Below, in pieces: positions 1 through 7,871 of a DNA stretch of 64,000 nt. A program made the position numbers and the translations under genes. Origin of the DNA: Vibrio sonorensis (GTDB lineage Bacteria > Pseudomonadota > Gammaproteobacteria > Enterobacterales > Vibrionaceae); contig NZ_LJJE01000036.1 of NCBI RefSeq assembly GCF_001854765.1, positions 62,001 through 126,000 on the forward strand, read 5' to 3'. Within the stretch, counting starts at the first letter, position 1. Each line of letters begins with the position of its first letter. The notes beneath the pieces are model-generated. The model was not told the origin of the DNA, did no database searches, and was given only the letters and a program-made list of their open reading frames with translations.

Positions 1-126
1 AAGTGCTACCCCCATAGTGGTCGTTAGCCCAGGCAAACAACCTATACACATGCCACCAGCGACACCTACCAGAAGGTACAAAATTACGCTTGGTTGTAGT
101 ACCAAATTCAATGCTTCAATTAACAT
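1..126 (-). CDS. tctA: TctA-family tripartite tricarboxylate transporter permease, N-terminal fragment
   Basis: Only the first 42 codons lie in the window, with the ATG at 126 and the rest running off the left edge. The visible peptide is a membrane segment followed by the glycine-rich GCLPGLTTTMG stretch that is typical of the TctA large permease N-terminus. It starts 12 bases after the tctB stop, so it is the third gene of a tctC-tctB-tctA operon. TctA forms the transport channel of binding-protein-dependent secondary carriers for tricarboxylates or related acids in the inner membrane. Family assignment is supported by sequence and order; substrate is unknown. Confidence 0.8.
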   Translation of the reverse strand, partial: MLIEALNLVLQPSVILYLLVGVAGGMCIGCLPGLTTTMGVAL

Positions 127-138
127 TTTTAATATACC

Positions 139-585
139 TTAAAATAAGACGCCAAAACGAAATGGAACATTTAATGCGTAATTAAATACGCCATAAACTA
201 TGCCTACAATAGCGAATGAAAATATCAGTCTTTTAATGATTGAGAAGTTTCCATACCAAGAAATTAATCCAAAGGCTAAAGTTAATGAACTCACTACAAA
301 ACCAATAGAATTCATACAAATAAAATAACCAACAAGAATTGCCATTGTTATATAGACTCTTATGTTGTTATTGTTAAATAACTCTAGAGTATCACTATTC
401 TTGTTTTTAAAAGTCTTAACTAAAAAAATAACACCTGAAAGTAACATGGAACAAGAAATAACAATCGGCCATACTTCTGGTCCCGGTGTTCCTTTACGAG
501 AGTCTGGTAATTCACTAGATAAATATAAAGCGCTTAAAGATAATAATATAAAAACTATCGCAGCAACTAAATGAGCTTTACGCAT
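139..585 (-). CDS. tctB: TctB-family tripartite tricarboxylate transporter small permease
   Basis: This is a 148-residue inner-membrane protein with four predicted hydrophobic segments (about residues 8-27, 40-56, 78-98 and 118-140), the size and topology of TctB. It sits between the solute-binding protein gene and tctA on the same strand, which is the standard order of these systems. TctB is the small accessory permease, poorly conserved in sequence, so the call relies on topology and context. The 55-base gap to tctC holds a strong hairpin, probably lowering expression relative to tctC. Confidence 0.85.
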   Translation of the reverse strand: MRKAHLVAAIVFILLSLSALYLSSELPDSRKGTPGPEVWPIVISCSMLLSGVIFLVKTFKNKNSDTLELFNNNNIRVYITMAILVGYFICMNSIGFVVSSLTLAFGLISWYGNFSIIKRLIFSFAIVGIVYGVFNYALNVPFRFGVLF

Positions 586-605
586 AATTATTGTCCCAAG
601 TAGTT

Positions 606-632
606 GAGGCTTACTCCCGTTGAGTAAGCCTC
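606..632 (-). promoter_or_regulatory. Intercistronic hairpin between tctC and tctB
   Basis: GAGGCTTACT and AGTAAGCCTC form a perfect 10-bp stem around a 7-base loop. There is no T-run on the minus strand, so it is more likely an mRNA-stabilising or partial-attenuation hairpin than a full terminator. That fits the need for excess periplasmic binding protein over permeases. Confidence 0.65.
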
Positions 633-640
633 GCAGGTGT

Positions 641-1603
641 TTACTGGTTAAGCTCTAGCTTCGTGATTAACTTTTTAAAGAAGATGTTTTCACGTTCTAG
701 CTTATTAGCAAATTGTTCCGATTTGATTATTTCAATATCGTTGTTGGTATTTGCCATAAATGTTTTAAATGTATCCGTCTCAACAGCTTCTAAGATTGCA
801 TCAGTTAAGAAGTCAACGGTTGTCTGAGGCGTACCTTTAGGGACCATGTAACCACGCCACGTACCAATGACTACATCGTATCCAAGCTCTTTAGCAGTAG
901 GAACGTTTGGTGCGTCTTTTAGACGGTTTGGCGCAAGTACAGCAAGTGATCGTAACTTACCAGCTTCTACTTGTGAGGCGACTTCAGCGTAAGACACTGA
1001 AACAGCGTCTAGGTGGTTTCCAAGTAGAGCAGTGATTGCAGCAGAAGAACCTTTGTAAGGAACATGAGTAAATTGTGTACCAGCCTGCACTTCCAAGCCT
1101 GCACCAGCTAAATACCAAATACTGCCTGTACCTGAATTACCAAACAGTAGATTGTTGTCGTTAGAACTTTTGATAAGGTCTTCTAACGTTTTATATGGTG
1201 AGTCTGTTGGTACTGTAATTGCGGCATAACCAGAGTTTACAATGGCAAGAGGTATCAGCTTTTTGTAATCGAGATTAGCGCCGTAACCTTGGTGTGGAAG
1301 CATCACAAGCTCAGGAGCAACCATACCTATAGTTCGACCATCTGGCTTACTGTTTTGAGCATAAGACATACCAATTGCACCAGCACCGCCTGTGCGGTTT
1401 TCTGCTGCAATACCTTCTGGGAATTTATCTTTAAGCGCTTCAACAAGTGCGCGGCTTACGCTATCTGAACCACCTCCTGCAGAATACGGTACAATTACTT
1501 TCACAGGTGCATCAGGGTAAGTAGTAGTTGCAGCAGCTGTTGTTGCAATAGCTGCGCTTGCGATAACAGCAGACATTAATACATTTTTTAAAATTTTCTT
1601 CAT
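641..1603 (-). CDS. tctC: TctC/Bug-family periplasmic solute-binding protein
   Basis: The 320-residue protein has a clear Sec signal peptide (MKKILKNVLMSAVIASAAIATTAAA) of about 25 residues, then the Bug-family opening YPDAPVKVIVPYSAGGGSDS, where the glycine-rich loop binds a ligand carboxylate. Length matches the family (about 320). Bug proteins capture carboxylated compounds in the periplasm and hand them to TctAB. It is the first gene of the operon; upstream DNA has two striking palindromes (1626-1639 and 1664-1699), probable control sites. The specific ligand cannot be read from the sequence. Confidence 0.93.
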   Translation of the reverse strand: MKKILKNVLMSAVIASAAIATTAAATTTYPDAPVKVIVPYSAGGGSDSVSRALVEALKDKFPEGIAAENRTGGAGAIGMSYAQNSKPDGRTIGMVAPELVMLPHQGYGANLDYKKLIPLAIVNSGYAAITVPTDSPYKTLEDLIKSSNDNNLLFGNSGTGSIWYLAGAGLEVQAGTQFTHVPYKGSSAAITALLGNHLDAVSVSYAEVASQVEAGKLRSLAVLAPNRLKDAPNVPTAKELGYDVVIGTWRGYMVPKGTPQTTVDFLTDAILEAVETDTFKTFMANTNNDIEIIKSEQFANKLERENIFFKKLITKLELNQ

Positions 1604-1663
1604 TATCTTGACCTTATTACATTCGGAAGAAGCTTCTTCGGCCTCGTATAGGGTTTATTTAAT

Positions 1664-1699
1664 GTTATTTAATTAATATCCTAATATTAATTAAATAAC
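1664..1699. promoter_or_regulatory. 36-bp perfect inverted repeat upstream of tctC
   Basis: Arms GTTATTTAATTAATAT and ATATTAATTAAATAAC are perfect 16-bp inverted repeats around CCTA, about 60 bases upstream of the tctC start. A second perfect palindrome, GAAGAAGCTTCTTC, lies at 1626-1639 in the leader. The long arm pair is a good candidate operator, plausibly for the neighbouring IclR-type protein, but the binding protein is inference. Confidence 0.6.
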
Positions 1700-1877
1700 A
1701 AAGGTGTCAACTGAAAAACTCAAGCTAAATTAGCTCGTTCAGATATTAATTCAGAGGTTTATTTAGTTGCTCTGAAATTTTAATAATGTAGATGTGGGAG
1801 GTTAAAATCGATGATGTTAAAATTTATTAAACACTTGAAAATCATCATTCAATTCAAGCTTTTATATTTGTGGTTGA

Positions 1878-2600
1878 TTAAAGTTTATCTGATATTTTTT
1901 TACTGTAGCTTTGAATGATCGGTATTAATTCATTCATTCTTTGGTCATTCATATAATCTTTTATACTGGTCACTGAAATTGCAGCAATAATATTTCCATT
2001 TTTATTGCGAATAGGGGCTGCAACACATCTAACTAAGTCATCGTTATCTTCTAAATCAAAGCTATAATCATCTTTAGCATATTGCTCCATACGACTCATC
2101 ATATGTTCGATATCTAGTTCAGTTTGGGTACTGATGAGCCTTTGCCATTCCATTTTGGGCATATCTAACATTAAGGCTTTCCCTACTCCGGTTGAGGCAA
2201 GCGGTAATCTGTCACCTACTTGAGAGCGCATCTGAACATGGCGTTGTCCGGGGATCTTGTCTAGGTAAAAAATCTCATCTTCATCTTTAATTCCCAAATG
2301 CACGGTGTCCAGAGTAAGTAGCGCAAGCTCTCTAATATACGGCTTAGCAATCTCTTTTAGTGGCATGTCTGCTTGAGCTCGAATGCCTAAGTGAATCATC
2401 TTGGTACCGAGAACTAAGCCAATCCCTTTAACTTCTCGGATATACCGCGCTTCAATTAACCCTTGCAAAATACGATGAACTGTAGACTTAGGTAGTCCCA
2501 ATTGTTCGCAGATATCCTTTAAGTTGCGGTTCCCATCGGCGATCGAATCGATGACGTCAAATGCTTTGGCTAATGCCTGGTTACCTTGTAATTTGCTCAT
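1878..2600 (-). CDS. IclR-family transcriptional regulator
   Basis: This 240-residue protein has an N-terminal winged helix-turn-helix (residues about 8-60, including NLKDICEQLGLPKSTVHRIL) followed by the IclR effector domain (about 75-240) with the conserved GKALMLDMP segment. IclR proteins are dimeric regulators of carbon-compound catabolism that sense small acids. It lies upstream of the tctCBA operon on the same strand, separated by 274 bases containing perfect palindromes, so it probably regulates that transporter. No metabolic enzyme for the acid is next to it. Confidence 0.92.
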   Translation of the reverse strand: MSKLQGNQALAKAFDVIDSIADGNRNLKDICEQLGLPKSTVHRILQGLIEARYIREVKGIGLVLGTKMIHLGIRAQADMPLKEIAKPYIRELALLTLDTVHLGIKDEDEIFYLDKIPGQRHVQMRSQVGDRLPLASTGVGKALMLDMPKMEWQRLISTQTELDIEHMMSRMEQYAKDDYSFDLEDNDDLVRCVAAPIRNKNGNIIAAISVTSIKDYMNDQRMNELIPIIQSYSKKISDKL

Positions 2601-3403
2601 AAAATGACCTCATTTTGATACTGAAAATATACATGCCACCAAAAAGAGATAATGTGATATCGGTCATCATTCCAATATGCGAAACAACAGTCCCACATAA
2701 TGGAACTTTAAGAGTAATTAGCGTTTCACTGAGTCATAGAAAACAACTGGTTTTTTCTATTAGAAACCTACACGAATTATTGGGAGGGACTTCTAGGCAC
2801 ATGATTGAAAAAATTAAGAAATGACTTTTAAGGTAAAGCGTTTCATGAGTAACAAGTACTCTGAATACTTTTAGAACATTCAACATAAAGTGAATTTGAT
2901 GATGAAAATCGTGGGGGTAGCTTTTGTCCATAATGTGCAAGCCCTGGGTTTGCACCAACATTAGAAAAACTTGGGCAAGTTCTGGCGATATTTATTGGTC
3001 GAAAATATCACCGATTCACAAACGGGCAATTCTAAGTTAGGGGTTAACCTAAATTAACCGTTTATGAATGACAGTAAGTTCTAGAAAGTCGATTCAAGTT
3101 CGCGCATATCGCCCGGATATCAAGGCAATGAAGCAATATCTGTTGCCTGAACTTAAAGAGGTTTCGGTGAACTAAACAATCTTTAAGTTCGGATTACATC
3201 GCGGTTAGTCTAACTACGACATAGTCGGTTGGTCATTAGTCCGTCAGTTTTCTTTAGTAATCACACTAAAACCAGTCATGGAAGGGCAGAAGGAGTTTTA
3301 AAGTAAAGTTTGAAAGGAGAGTCGTTTTATTTCCAATCTTTAATATAGGATTGTTTATTTAAAAGATCTTAATGACTTACGCTCAATAATACTAAAGTGA
3401 ATT
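2601..3403. other. Gene-poor stretch, about 800 bases
   Basis: I see no convincing gene here. Short open frames (for example 2615-2824 plus and 2734-2961 minus) have no family resemblance. A 35-codon frame at 3068-3175 (plus) reads like a piece of a protein but has no ribosome site. The stretch is the left boundary of the accessory region and may contain decayed DNA. Confidence 0.4.
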
Positions 3404-4189
3404 ATGAAAAAGACTAAAAGAAATGCCACTCTCATTTCTATTATCATCGTGATTTTAATTATGATGAGCCAAAGAAGTACGAAACCAAAATTCGATTTCC
3501 CAGAGTGTGAGGAAGAAATAAGTGTTAATTCTAATATTACTTTCTATATTGATGATAATATTAGTAATGGGAGAGAGTTAATAGGAAGGTTGCAAGAAGC
3601 GGTCAAAATGTCAAATACGATACTGTCAAACTCATGCATCCCCATAACTCGAGTGTTCAAAGAGAGCAATTCTGTATCAATATCTCATGACATTATGTCT
3701 ATCTCCGCTATGCATTCAGACCTAAAGCAAACAATCGGTTCTTCGAAGATAAACTCGTTTTTAGACGACCCAAAAGAGCAGTATGTTTTGGTTTTAAGTG
3801 ATAACCATCCATTGATCATCGAAGAAGAGATTAGTGGAATGACAATGGTCAATCTGAACGACAGCTTTGTTCTCCTTGCTGAAAGCTTCCCTATTACCGT
3901 GTTAGAACACGAGCTCGGACATTTAGGGTGGGCAATGCATGAGCGGCCTAAATCTGAAAGTGGAAACTTTTGGATTATTGAACAGGTCTTTGCCGAAAAT
4001 AGAAGCAAAGTAAAACCTTATTCTGGCGCTTTTCATTGTTCTAATTACGGCACCGTCATGAGTTACTCTGAAAAGGTTGTCCCCGCTTATTCAAGCCCAC
4101 ACGTCAGCAATAATGGTGAGCCATGCGGTAATGAAGAGTATGCGGACAATGCCAGAGTTATGCGAGAGTATGCGAAAACTTTGCAATGA
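3404..4189 (+). CDS. Exported metzincin-like zinc metalloprotease, uncharacterised
   Basis: This 261-residue protein has a basic N-terminus and one hydrophobic segment (about residues 9-22), either a signal peptide or an anchor. Around residue 168 it carries HELGHLGWAMH, which fits the HExxH zinc motif with a third histidine at the metzincin spacing. Later, GTVMSYS (about residue 215) looks like the metzincin Met-turn. Several cysteines (CEEE, SNSCIP, HCSNYG, EPCGNEE) could form disulfides, which fits secretion. It is a stand-alone plus-strand gene next to the cassette cluster. Closest named family unknown to me; peptidase class is inferred from motifs. Confidence 0.7.
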   Translation: MKKTKRNATLISIIIVILIMMSQRSTKPKFDFPECEEEISVNSNITFYIDDNISNGRELIGRLQEAVKMSNTILSNSCIPITRVFKESNSVSISHDIMSISAMHSDLKQTIGSSKINSFLDDPKEQYVLVLSDNHPLIIEEEISGMTMVNLNDSFVLLAESFPITVLEHELGHLGWAMHERPKSESGNFWIIEQVFAENRSKVKPYSGAFHCSNYGTVMSYSEKVVPAYSSPHVSNNGEPCGNEEYADNARVMREYAKTLQ

Positions 4190-4640
4190 GGCGCCATACT
4201 GAGTAGTTGTAATTGAGAAGCTATACGTGATGAGTTTACTAAGCACTTTTCCTTTGTACTTCCTGAGATTAAAAATCAGAAATTTAAAGCCATTACCTAA
4301 ATTAATAAGGTGTATTTACTCGTAAGTTAAAGGTGTTTTTCCCGTTAAGATTGGTGGTAGGGTATGGCATTATTAATCGACTGATCATGACAGAACTAAA
4401 AAAAGAGAAAATGGACATTTTCGGAGAGCAATGGTGACGACCATTGGTCGTACCGAGTCATGTGTACCGACTCATCTGCTAGCTGATATCTATGGTGGCT
4501 GAGGGTGACTTAGCAGCACAGACGGTTCCTTGTGTCACCAATCTTCTGGACAGAAATCATTTACCTGTACCGCTCTAAACGACTTATGACTGTTTAAATA
4601 AGTATCTTGTAGCCATAAAAGCTTATATGTTCGTATCCAA
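4190..4640. other. Intergenic stretch with no recognisable gene
   Basis: About 450 bases between the convergent metalloprotease and the first cassette gene. I see no attC-like site after the 4641-5504 gene and no open frame with family resemblance. It marks the distal end of the cassette cluster. Confidence 0.4.
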
Positions 4641-5504
4641 TTATGCCTTAGATTTTAAGATAGCCTGTGCGATTGGACTATTAGCTAGCTTTTCTGGTTG
4701 CTGTTCGTTTAAGTTCTTTTTAATGATATCCGATTGTCTTCCACTTATACTTTCACGGCTATTTATCGCCTTACGAGCGCCATTAATCATACGGTGGAGA
4801 ACATAGTCATTTAACTCAATTGAACTAGGTTTTAGGATTCCACCTCGATGATTCACGCGACAGCTACGCCAGCCTTTCTGGCTTTGTATATACACAGGGC
4901 AAAGAACTAAAAACTTAAGAAATTTTATATAAATAAATATGGCTATATCGTTTGCCACTACATCATATTCAATAGCTCTAGTGGCATACAAATTAAACTC
5001 AGATTCTTTGATGCCCCCTACATACCCAGAATGTGACTCCGCTGTATCCAATAAAACTAGAAACTGACGCTGTTCTTTGGGATGAGGGTTATTGCCCAAA
5101 AGGTAATTGGCTAGATTATCTAGCGCTTTAGACACATATGGAACTTGATTTTCATCTATGTTTTCCAGCCTATCTTGTGTATATGCGAGCTTTAAACAGC
5201 GAAATGACAATGAGGCTAAAAATTTTGATAAATCAGAATTGTATGAGAATTGTGATTTTTCACCTTTCTCATATGGATAGAAAATATTGTTCGCAAAAGA
5301 GGTTTCCCATCGACTGAATAAATCTTCACATTCACCGCAAAGGAATGGAACTTTCTCTCCGTCTTGGATTATACGATTGGGATTTGACGTTGATCGGATG
5401 TTGCCTGTAGGGGAGCTTTTTTTCAGATATCGAAAAAAGAACTTAGGTAGTATATGACTAAGCTCTAGTTTTGCTTCACTACCACATAGTGCACACTTAT
5501 TCAT
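4641..5504 (-). CDS. Cassette-encoded zinc-binding HNH-like protein, unknown function
   Basis: The 287-residue protein opens with CALC (C4, C7), then SHILPK with H17, and a second CGEC pair (C56, C59). This paired-cysteine plus histidine layout resembles the zinc site of HNH-type nuclease-like proteins, although a full catalytic HNH is not clear. The rest is helical and unrecognised. The ATG at 5504 has a good AGAGGA ribosome site, which lies just 3' of the attC core at 5526-5532, the expected cassette layout. Function may be nucleic-acid related (inference). Confidence 0.65.
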   Translation of the reverse strand: MNKCALCGSEAKLELSHILPKFFFRYLKKSSPTGNIRSTSNPNRIIQDGEKVPFLCGECEDLFSRWETSFANNIFYPYEKGEKSQFSYNSDLSKFLASLSFRCLKLAYTQDRLENIDENQVPYVSKALDNLANYLLGNNPHPKEQRQFLVLLDTAESHSGYVGGIKESEFNLYATRAIEYDVVANDIAIFIYIKFLKFLVLCPVYIQSQKGWRSCRVNHRGGILKPSSIELNDYVLHRMINGARKAINSRESISGRQSDIIKKNLNEQQPEKLANSPIAQAILKSKA

Positions 5505-5525
5505 TATCTATCCTCTACGCACCGC

Positions 5526-5611
5526 ACATAACGCTACTTAGGTCGTAAGAAACTCTACCACCGCAGTTGTAACCACTAAAAATTCCCAAGCGTTGCGAAT
5601 CACTGTTGAAT
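5526..5611 (-). other. attC-like recombination site A
   Basis: On the minus strand it begins ATTCAAC, matching the inverse-core pattern RYYYAAC, includes CGCAACGCTTGG, and ends GCGTTATGT. It starts six bases after the stop of 5618-6244 and ends just before the ribosome site of 4641-5504. It is about 86 nt long, and its ends are shared with the two sites to the right. Confidence 0.6.
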
Positions 5612-5617
5612 TGCTTG

Positions 5618-6244
5618 CTATATTTCAATTTCAATCACCTCACTGCGCTTGATTTTCATGTATTTACCTGACAGGAGTACATGAAGATTTTGGCACAAGA
5701 GTTCATACTCCGACTTGCGCTCGAACATAAGGTTTACGCGACGATCGAAAGACCAGTAGACATGATTGTTGTCTCTTTCTAAATATTCAATAACTTCGCA
5801 CCGAATTTTTTCGCAGTAACGGAGCTCTTTATAGAACTCTGTAATAGCTTCATATAACTGCAGATCTAAAGACGCTATATCCCTGATATATGATTCATAG
5901 CGTTTTGTTGAAAATTTGGGGAATGGCATGTGAAGTACACCATATTCTCCGGTTTCCCCGATAAAGATATTAGCCATATCGTTTCCATAACGATCGGTTT
6001 TTACGTTCTTCTGTACTGGTATATTATCTTCACCGACTTTCAGCGCTTTATCTACTTTAGTCAAGATAGAGTACAAAGCATCCAGCGCATAATAGTTGTC
6101 TTTTAACTCTTCAGATACCAACATCTTAAGAGTTGCAAGCATGCGTTTTCTTTCTCGATACCTCTTTGTTAAGTCGAGAATTTCACGAGTACAAAACAGT
6201 ATCAATGTAACCACTACAGTGATCGGCAAATACGTAGATATCAA
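5618..6244 (-). CDS. Cassette-encoded membrane-anchored protein, unknown function
   Basis: The 208-residue product has one N-terminal membrane segment (about residues 5-19, PITVVVTLILFCT), then a basic, helix-rich cytoplasmic part likely to form coiled coils (residues 25-70), and no motif I recognise. The start is a TTG at 6244 with GAGGA about 8 bases upstream; an ATG a few bases earlier is in another frame. It lies between attC-like sites A and B. Single-pass membrane proteins of this type are common in cassettes, but no function can be assigned. Confidence 0.6.
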   Translation of the reverse strand: MISTYLPITVVVTLILFCTREILDLTKRYRERKRMLATLKMLVSEELKDNYYALDALYSILTKVDKALKVGEDNIPVQKNVKTDRYGNDMANIFIGETGEYGVLHMPFPKFSTKRYESYIRDIASLDLQLYEAITEFYKELRYCEKIRCEVIEYLERDNNHVYWSFDRRVNLMFERKSEYELLCQNLHVLLSGKYMKIKRSEVIEIEI

Positions 6245-6261
6245 GCTTTTTCCTCATAGAA

Positions 6262-6383
6262 ACATAACAGTCTGTTAATGTGCGAGCAGCGGAATATAAT
6301 ATTTCCGCATACAACCAAAATCATTAAACTAGCGCATGATAAAAACGTCACGCGTTGCGAGTCCCGTATTAAAGCGTTTGTAA
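6262..6383 (-). other. attC-like recombination site B, VCR type
   Basis: About 122 nt, the usual length of a Vibrio cholerae repeat. Read on the minus strand it begins ACAAACGC, continues with GGGACTCGCAACGCGTG and ACGTTT, and ends CTGTTATGT. These blocks closely match the VCR consensus as I remember it. The stop codon of the upstream gene (TAA at 6369-6371) lies inside the site, which is typical for cassettes. Confidence 0.75.
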
Positions 6384-6854
6384 TATTTCATTTTCAACAT
6401 AGCTGGGGACATCAAATATTTTTCCACCTTGTGAAAAGTGGTGGTCAAATGCGTAAGCCAGTTTCTCAAGTGGAGCCTCATCGTAGGTGAAACTTTGAAC
6501 TTCTGATATGTAGCGTTGCAAAAAGCCAGTAGTACCAAGAGTCCTCCATTGAGCAACATGCACCAATTCATGGAAATGTAAACGTAAGTTCTGAGCAACA
6601 CTTGGTACTATATAATAAGTGTTTTTGTATGTAATACCTTGAACTTCCATATCGAGAAAGTCGCCTAAACCAGTTTGGCGTAGTTCCGAAAGTTCTGGCT
6701 TTGGGATGCTATCAACGATCACAAAATATGAGTTAGATAAAAACTCTTCAGAGTAGAAACCAGCGAAATCTCGTGCAAACAGCGCGCAACTTTTTCGATG
6801 ACAAGAAAACTTTTCGTTTGTTAGATCAATCCATTCTTCGATTCTATTTAGCAC
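6369..6854 (-). CDS. Cassette-encoded HExxH putative zinc peptidase
   Basis: I chose the GTG at 6854 because GGAG precedes it by 6 bases; a TTG at 6866 would add four residues. The 161-residue protein carries LHFHELVHVAQW near residue 105, a perfect HExxH zinc motif in a context like the HELxHVxQ helix of peptidase-like core domains associated with toxins and secretion systems. Downstream E and F/Y residues (EVQSFTYDEAPLEKLAYAFD) may give the third zinc ligand. There is no signal peptide, so it is cytoplasmic. Substrate unknown; catalytic activity is inferred from the motif only. Confidence 0.65.
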   Translation of the reverse strand: MLNRIEEWIDLTNEKFSCHRKSCALFARDFAGFYSEEFLSNSYFVIVDSIPKPELSELRQTGLGDFLDMEVQGITYKNTYYIVPSVAQNLRLHFHELVHVAQWRTLGTTGFLQRYISEVQSFTYDEAPLEKLAYAFDHHFSQGGKIFDVPSYVENEILQTL

Positions 6855-6870
6855 GATGAACTCCAATAAA

Positions 6871-6973
6871 ATATAACGCTAAACTAATCTATGATCACCA
6901 CACATGCTGAAATTGAATACTGCGCCGAAAACACTACATTCAACCAAAAGTGAGAATGCCAAGCGTGTTGAAT
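6871..6973 (-). other. attC-like recombination site C
   Basis: On the minus strand the site begins ATTCAAC, continues ACGCTTGGCATT and ends TTTAGCGTTATAT. It separates the 7009-7539 gene from the 6369-6854 gene. Length is about 103 nt. It shares the inverse core and GCGTTAT core with site A. Confidence 0.6.
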
Positions 6974-7008
6974 AACTCTTTAATCTCTTATACGGGAACT
7001 GATCACAC

Positions 7009-7539
7009 CTATAGGTTAAACTCGATGCCAGATCTACCGCCAAAAGGAAATATACCTTCAGGTGACTGCCTTCTTCCTTCTTTTTTGAGACGAGCTTGTT
7101 CTGTAACTAGATGCCAAAGTACACCACGAACCCCCGAAAAAAACATTCCTCTGGGAGATTCTGGATCATTATCTCCCGGCTCACCAACCCATTGAGGTAT
7201 TTCAAGTGAACTGGCTAACCCGGAAACTTTAGGTTCTGAAAAATCAATTCTTAAATGCGAATGAGCAAATTTGTTCCGTATTTTCTGGATTAATCTAATG
7301 TCTAAATATGTTGTCTTATCAATTAACCCTATGACATAAGCTATCTGGTTCCTTACACCTAAAGCCCCTAGTGCGCCAGTGGATGAGAAAAGAGACTTTG
7401 TTTCTTTAGGAGCAACAATAAAATAAGATTCCAATAGCTCCTTTAGTTGTTGGTCTATGATCGCAGCTCCTGATATTGAGAGAGAACGATCCGATTCATT
7501 TCTTTCCTGTTCCCAAAATTCAATTATTGATGGTGCCAT
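7009..7539 (-). CDS. Cassette-encoded MltR-family-like protein
   Basis: The 176-residue protein matches the MltR (mannitol operon repressor) fold pattern: ESDRSLSISGAAIIDQQL near residue 15, GALGVRNQIAYVIGLI near residue 75, and LIQKIRNKFAHS near residue 100, the helical signature of this family. The C-terminal 50 residues are charged and divergent. There is no mannitol gene nearby, so it is a family relative rather than a true MltR; related domains also occur in defence and toxin-linked genes. The ATG at 7539 has GGAG 6 bases upstream. It is the most upstream cassette of the cluster. Confidence 0.7.
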   Translation of the reverse strand: MAPSIIEFWEQERNESDRSLSISGAAIIDQQLKELLESYFIVAPKETKSLFSSTGALGALGVRNQIAYVIGLIDKTTYLDIRLIQKIRNKFAHSHLRIDFSEPKVSGLASSLEIPQWVGEPGDNDPESPRGMFFSGVRGVLWHLVTEQARLKKEGRRQSPEGIFPFGGRSGIEFNL

Positions 7540-7812
7540 ATTTTCTCCATTTTTTATGTGTCTTAGGCGACTAGTTGTCGCTTTTCATCCATAAATAATG
7601 CAGGCTATCTCATATTTGTTCAATTAACGATCAATAAATTAGGCTGTAAAGTACCACCTAATAACGATAATACTAATTTATCAATTCGTTCAGATAATCT
7701 TGAGTAGAGTAAGCTTAGGCTAACAAGGTATGAACGAGTAAAAGCAGTAACAAGAAAAAGGTCAAAGTACGCACAAGCAATCAAGTTGCTTTTCTTTACT
7801 CTCTGTTATTAT

Positions 7813-7827
7813 TGATAATAGTTATCA
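7813..7827. promoter_or_regulatory. Putative Fur box upstream of AraC regulator
   Basis: TGATAATAGTTATCA is a perfect inverted repeat (TGATAA/TTATCA arms) that matches the core of the Fur-binding consensus. It lies about 45 bases upstream of the AraC-type gene at 7872 and indicates iron-repressed expression of this regulator and perhaps the ABC genes that follow. Confidence 0.65.
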
Positions 7828-7871
7828 GTTATGAGATCTTATTGTCCTCTTTTTTATAGGCAGTTAGTTTC

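Larger units (their letters stand above)
4641..7539 (-). mobile_element. Small integron gene-cassette cluster without integrase
   Basis: Four minus-strand genes (7009-7539, 6369-6854, 5618-6244, 4641-5504) follow one another with gaps of about 110-155 bases. Each of the three gaps holds an attC-like site that ends in a GTTATRT core just upstream of the next gene. The middle site is strongly VCR-like. The genes are unrelated to each other, as expected for cassettes. No integrase gene occurs anywhere in the window, so this fits a cluster of attC sites lacking an integrase, or a detached piece of a superintegron. Confidence 0.7.

Noticed and set aside
2615..2961. Short open frames on both strands between the IclR and metalloprotease genes
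   Set aside because: No ribosome site, no family resemblance, and the two overlap on opposite strands; likely chance frames.
3068..3175. 35-codon plus-strand frame with a protein-like composition
   Set aside because: No ribosome site and no recognised domain; mentioned only in the gap entry.
4540..4640. Possible fourth attC site after the 4641-5504 gene
   Set aside because: No inverse core or GTTRRRY pattern like the three other sites could be found.
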